From assembly GCA_005881495.1 (NCBI GenBank), contig VBHI01000312.1, positions 9,818 to 46,441 on the forward strand: DNA of 36,624 bases. Direction: 5' to 3'. This DNA is from Chloroflexota bacterium. Its GTDB lineage: Bacteria; Chloroflexota; Ktedonobacteria; Ktedonobacterales; Ktedonobacteraceae. The translations under genes and the position numbers were made by a program. Positions 35,589 to 36,624 of this stretch are shown here, piece by piece. The notes beneath the pieces were generated by a model, which had not been told where the DNA came from, did not search any database, and worked only from the letters and a program-made list of their open reading frames with translations. Each line of letters begins with the position of its first letter. Position 1 is the stretch's first letter.

Positions 35589-36624
35589 GTGCCCGTGGCC
35601 AAAACGTATAAAGTACTCATGCTGATAGAAAACGCTTCTGTGCCTTTCGACAATCGCGTTTGGGCTGAAGCTACTACATTACGCGATCACGGCTTGCAAG
35701 TAAGTATGATTGGCCCCAAGGGGTTCGCACGGGACCGAGAATCGCACATTTGCATTGAGGGCATTCATATTCACCGCTACCGATTACCTACCAGCACCAA
35801 CAAATACGCTGCGTATATCCTGGAATACAGCGTCAGCATGCTCATGACGTTCCTGTTAAGTTTTAAGGTATGGTTCCGTCATGGCTTTGATGTGATTCAT
35901 ACTGCTAATCCCCCCGACCTGTTCTTCGTGATCGGGTTGTTTTATCGGCTCTTCGGCAAAAAGTTCGTATTTGACCAGCACGACCTGTCACCAGAATTGT
36001 TCCAGGTGAAATTCAATGGCAGCATGAGACCCCTTCACAGGCTGCTACTGTTCCTGGAGTGGTGCTCCTACCGGACATCTCATGTTGTGATCACCACGAA
36101 CCTATCGCAGAAACGCTTTGCTATCGAACGCGGTCACAGTCCTCCCAACAGAGTGTTTGTAGTGGCTAATGGGCCTGAGTTGGACCGTATCAAGTTGGTT
36201 ACACCTGAGCCTGAACTGAAAAGAGGGCGGCGTTATCTACTGGCCTATGTGGGTGAGATGGGAGTCCAGGATGGTGTTGAGAATACCCTTTACGCACTCC
36301 ATGAGCTTGTGCATAAGCGTGGTCGTCAAGACGTTTCTCTGGTACTGATGGGAGACGGTGGCTCTGCCACTACACTGCGTGCGCTTGCCCATCAACTGGA
36401 CCTTGACGAGTTTGTTCATTTCACCGGCTGGGTGGGAGCTGATGTTATTGTGCGCTATCTTACGTTGGCAGATGTGGGACTCACGCCCGACCCCCAAAAC
36501 GGGCTGAATGAGTACAGCACGATGGTCAAAACGCTGGAATACATGGCAATGGGCAAGCCAGTTGTAGCTTTCGATCTTGCTGAGGCGCGCAATTCGGCAC
36601 AGCATGCAGCCCTCTACGCCACTC
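35589..36624 (+). CDS. GT4-family glycosyltransferase, 3' end cut by window edge
   Basis: An open frame of 345 codons from GTG 35589 to the window edge. GTG 35589 has AGAGGGG six bases upstream; GTG 35595, two codons later, is also possible. GT-B fold features: N-terminal MLIENASVPFDNRVWAEATT and HGLQVSMIGPKG, then HTANPPDLFFVIGLFYRLFG and FVFDQHDLSPELFQVKF. In the donor domain AYVGEMGVQDGVENTLYAL, VLMGDGG and HFTGWVG precede the EX7E-type motif in NEYSTMVKTLEYMAMGKPVV. These proteins transfer a sugar from a nucleotide donor to a lipid-linked or protein acceptor at the cytoplasmic face. It fits the exopolysaccharide context. About 40-60 residues are likely missing. Confidence 0.9.
   Translation, partial: MPVAKTYKVLMLIENASVPFDNRVWAEATTLRDHGLQVSMIGPKGFARDRESHICIEGIHIHRYRLPTSTNKYAAYILEYSVSMLMTFLLSFKVWFRHGFDVIHTANPPDLFFVIGLFYRLFGKKFVFDQHDLSPELFQVKFNGSMRPLHRLLLFLEWCSYRTSHVVITTNLSQKRFAIERGHSPPNRVFVVANGPELDRIKLVTPEPELKRGRRYLLAYVGEMGVQDGVENTLYALHELVHKRGRQDVSLVLMGDGGSATTLRALAHQLDLDEFVHFTGWVGADVIVRYLTLADVGLTPDPQNGLNEYSTMVKTLEYMAMGKPVVAFDLAEARNSAQHAALYAT

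Overview
The window looks like a piece of a Chloroflexota chromosome, most probably class Ktedonobacteria. This is an inference from gene content and style, not from a marker gene: a moderate-GC genome, frequent GTG/TTG starts with good Shine-Dalgarno sites, secreted lipoproteins, a livH-livM fusion, several APC permeases with universal-stress-protein (USP) tails, a zinc-ribbon/Pro-rich membrane protein and an exopolysaccharide-type cluster. No rRNA, tRNA or CRISPR array was seen.

Layout. 1-1.1 kb (minus): the start of an IS607-family serine recombinase cut by the window edge, a YCII-domain gene killed by three in-frame stops, and a small ABM-type monooxygenase-like gene. 1.4-2.2 kb: a DUF169 protein. 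2.4-8.6 kb: a complete branched-chain amino acid (or related amide) ABC importer (binding lipoprotein, fused LivH-LivM permease, LivG, LivF) closed by a bidirectional terminator. 8.7-10.1 kb (minus): a beta-propeller lipoprotein with an apparently leaderless promoter. 10.3-17.9 kb: a potassium/stress region with a KdpD-like kinase broken inside its ATPase domain, KdpE, a USP-like protein, a USP fragment, an APC permease whose C-terminal tail has been shifted out of frame, and a KimA-like potassium/amino-acid permease preceded by tandem 11-bp direct repeats that look like an OmpR/KdpE-type operator. No kdpFABC pump genes are present.

18.1-22.5 kb: a MoxR/ChlI-like AAA+ ATPase with a Gln-rich VWA partner, a terminator, and rsmG. 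22.5-30.9 kb (all minus): purA, a membrane-anchored spermidine-synthase-like protein, a zinc-ribbon/TM/PsbP-like protein, a JAMM peptidase, a GH63-like glucosidase and a HAD hydrolase. 31.2-36.6 kb: a surface-polysaccharide-type region with an unknown small protein whose tail is made of a 66-bp-period repeat, an ATP-grasp ligase, a polysaccharide deacetylase with an apparently permuted motif order, a flippase-like N-terminal remnant, an AT-rich YdcF-like gene on the opposite strand, and a GT4 glycosyltransferase running off the right edge.

The strongest unusual signals are: (a) gene decay by internal deletion plus frameshift in three genes within about 2 kb (11.7-13.7 kb), visible because both halves remain recognisable in different frames; (b) the direct-repeat operator before the KimA-like gene; (c) the motif order of the deacetylase; (d) two diverged copies of a short segment lying exactly 94 nt before the starts of the deacetylase and glycosyltransferase genes. 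I found no convincing wholly new defence or metabolic system.
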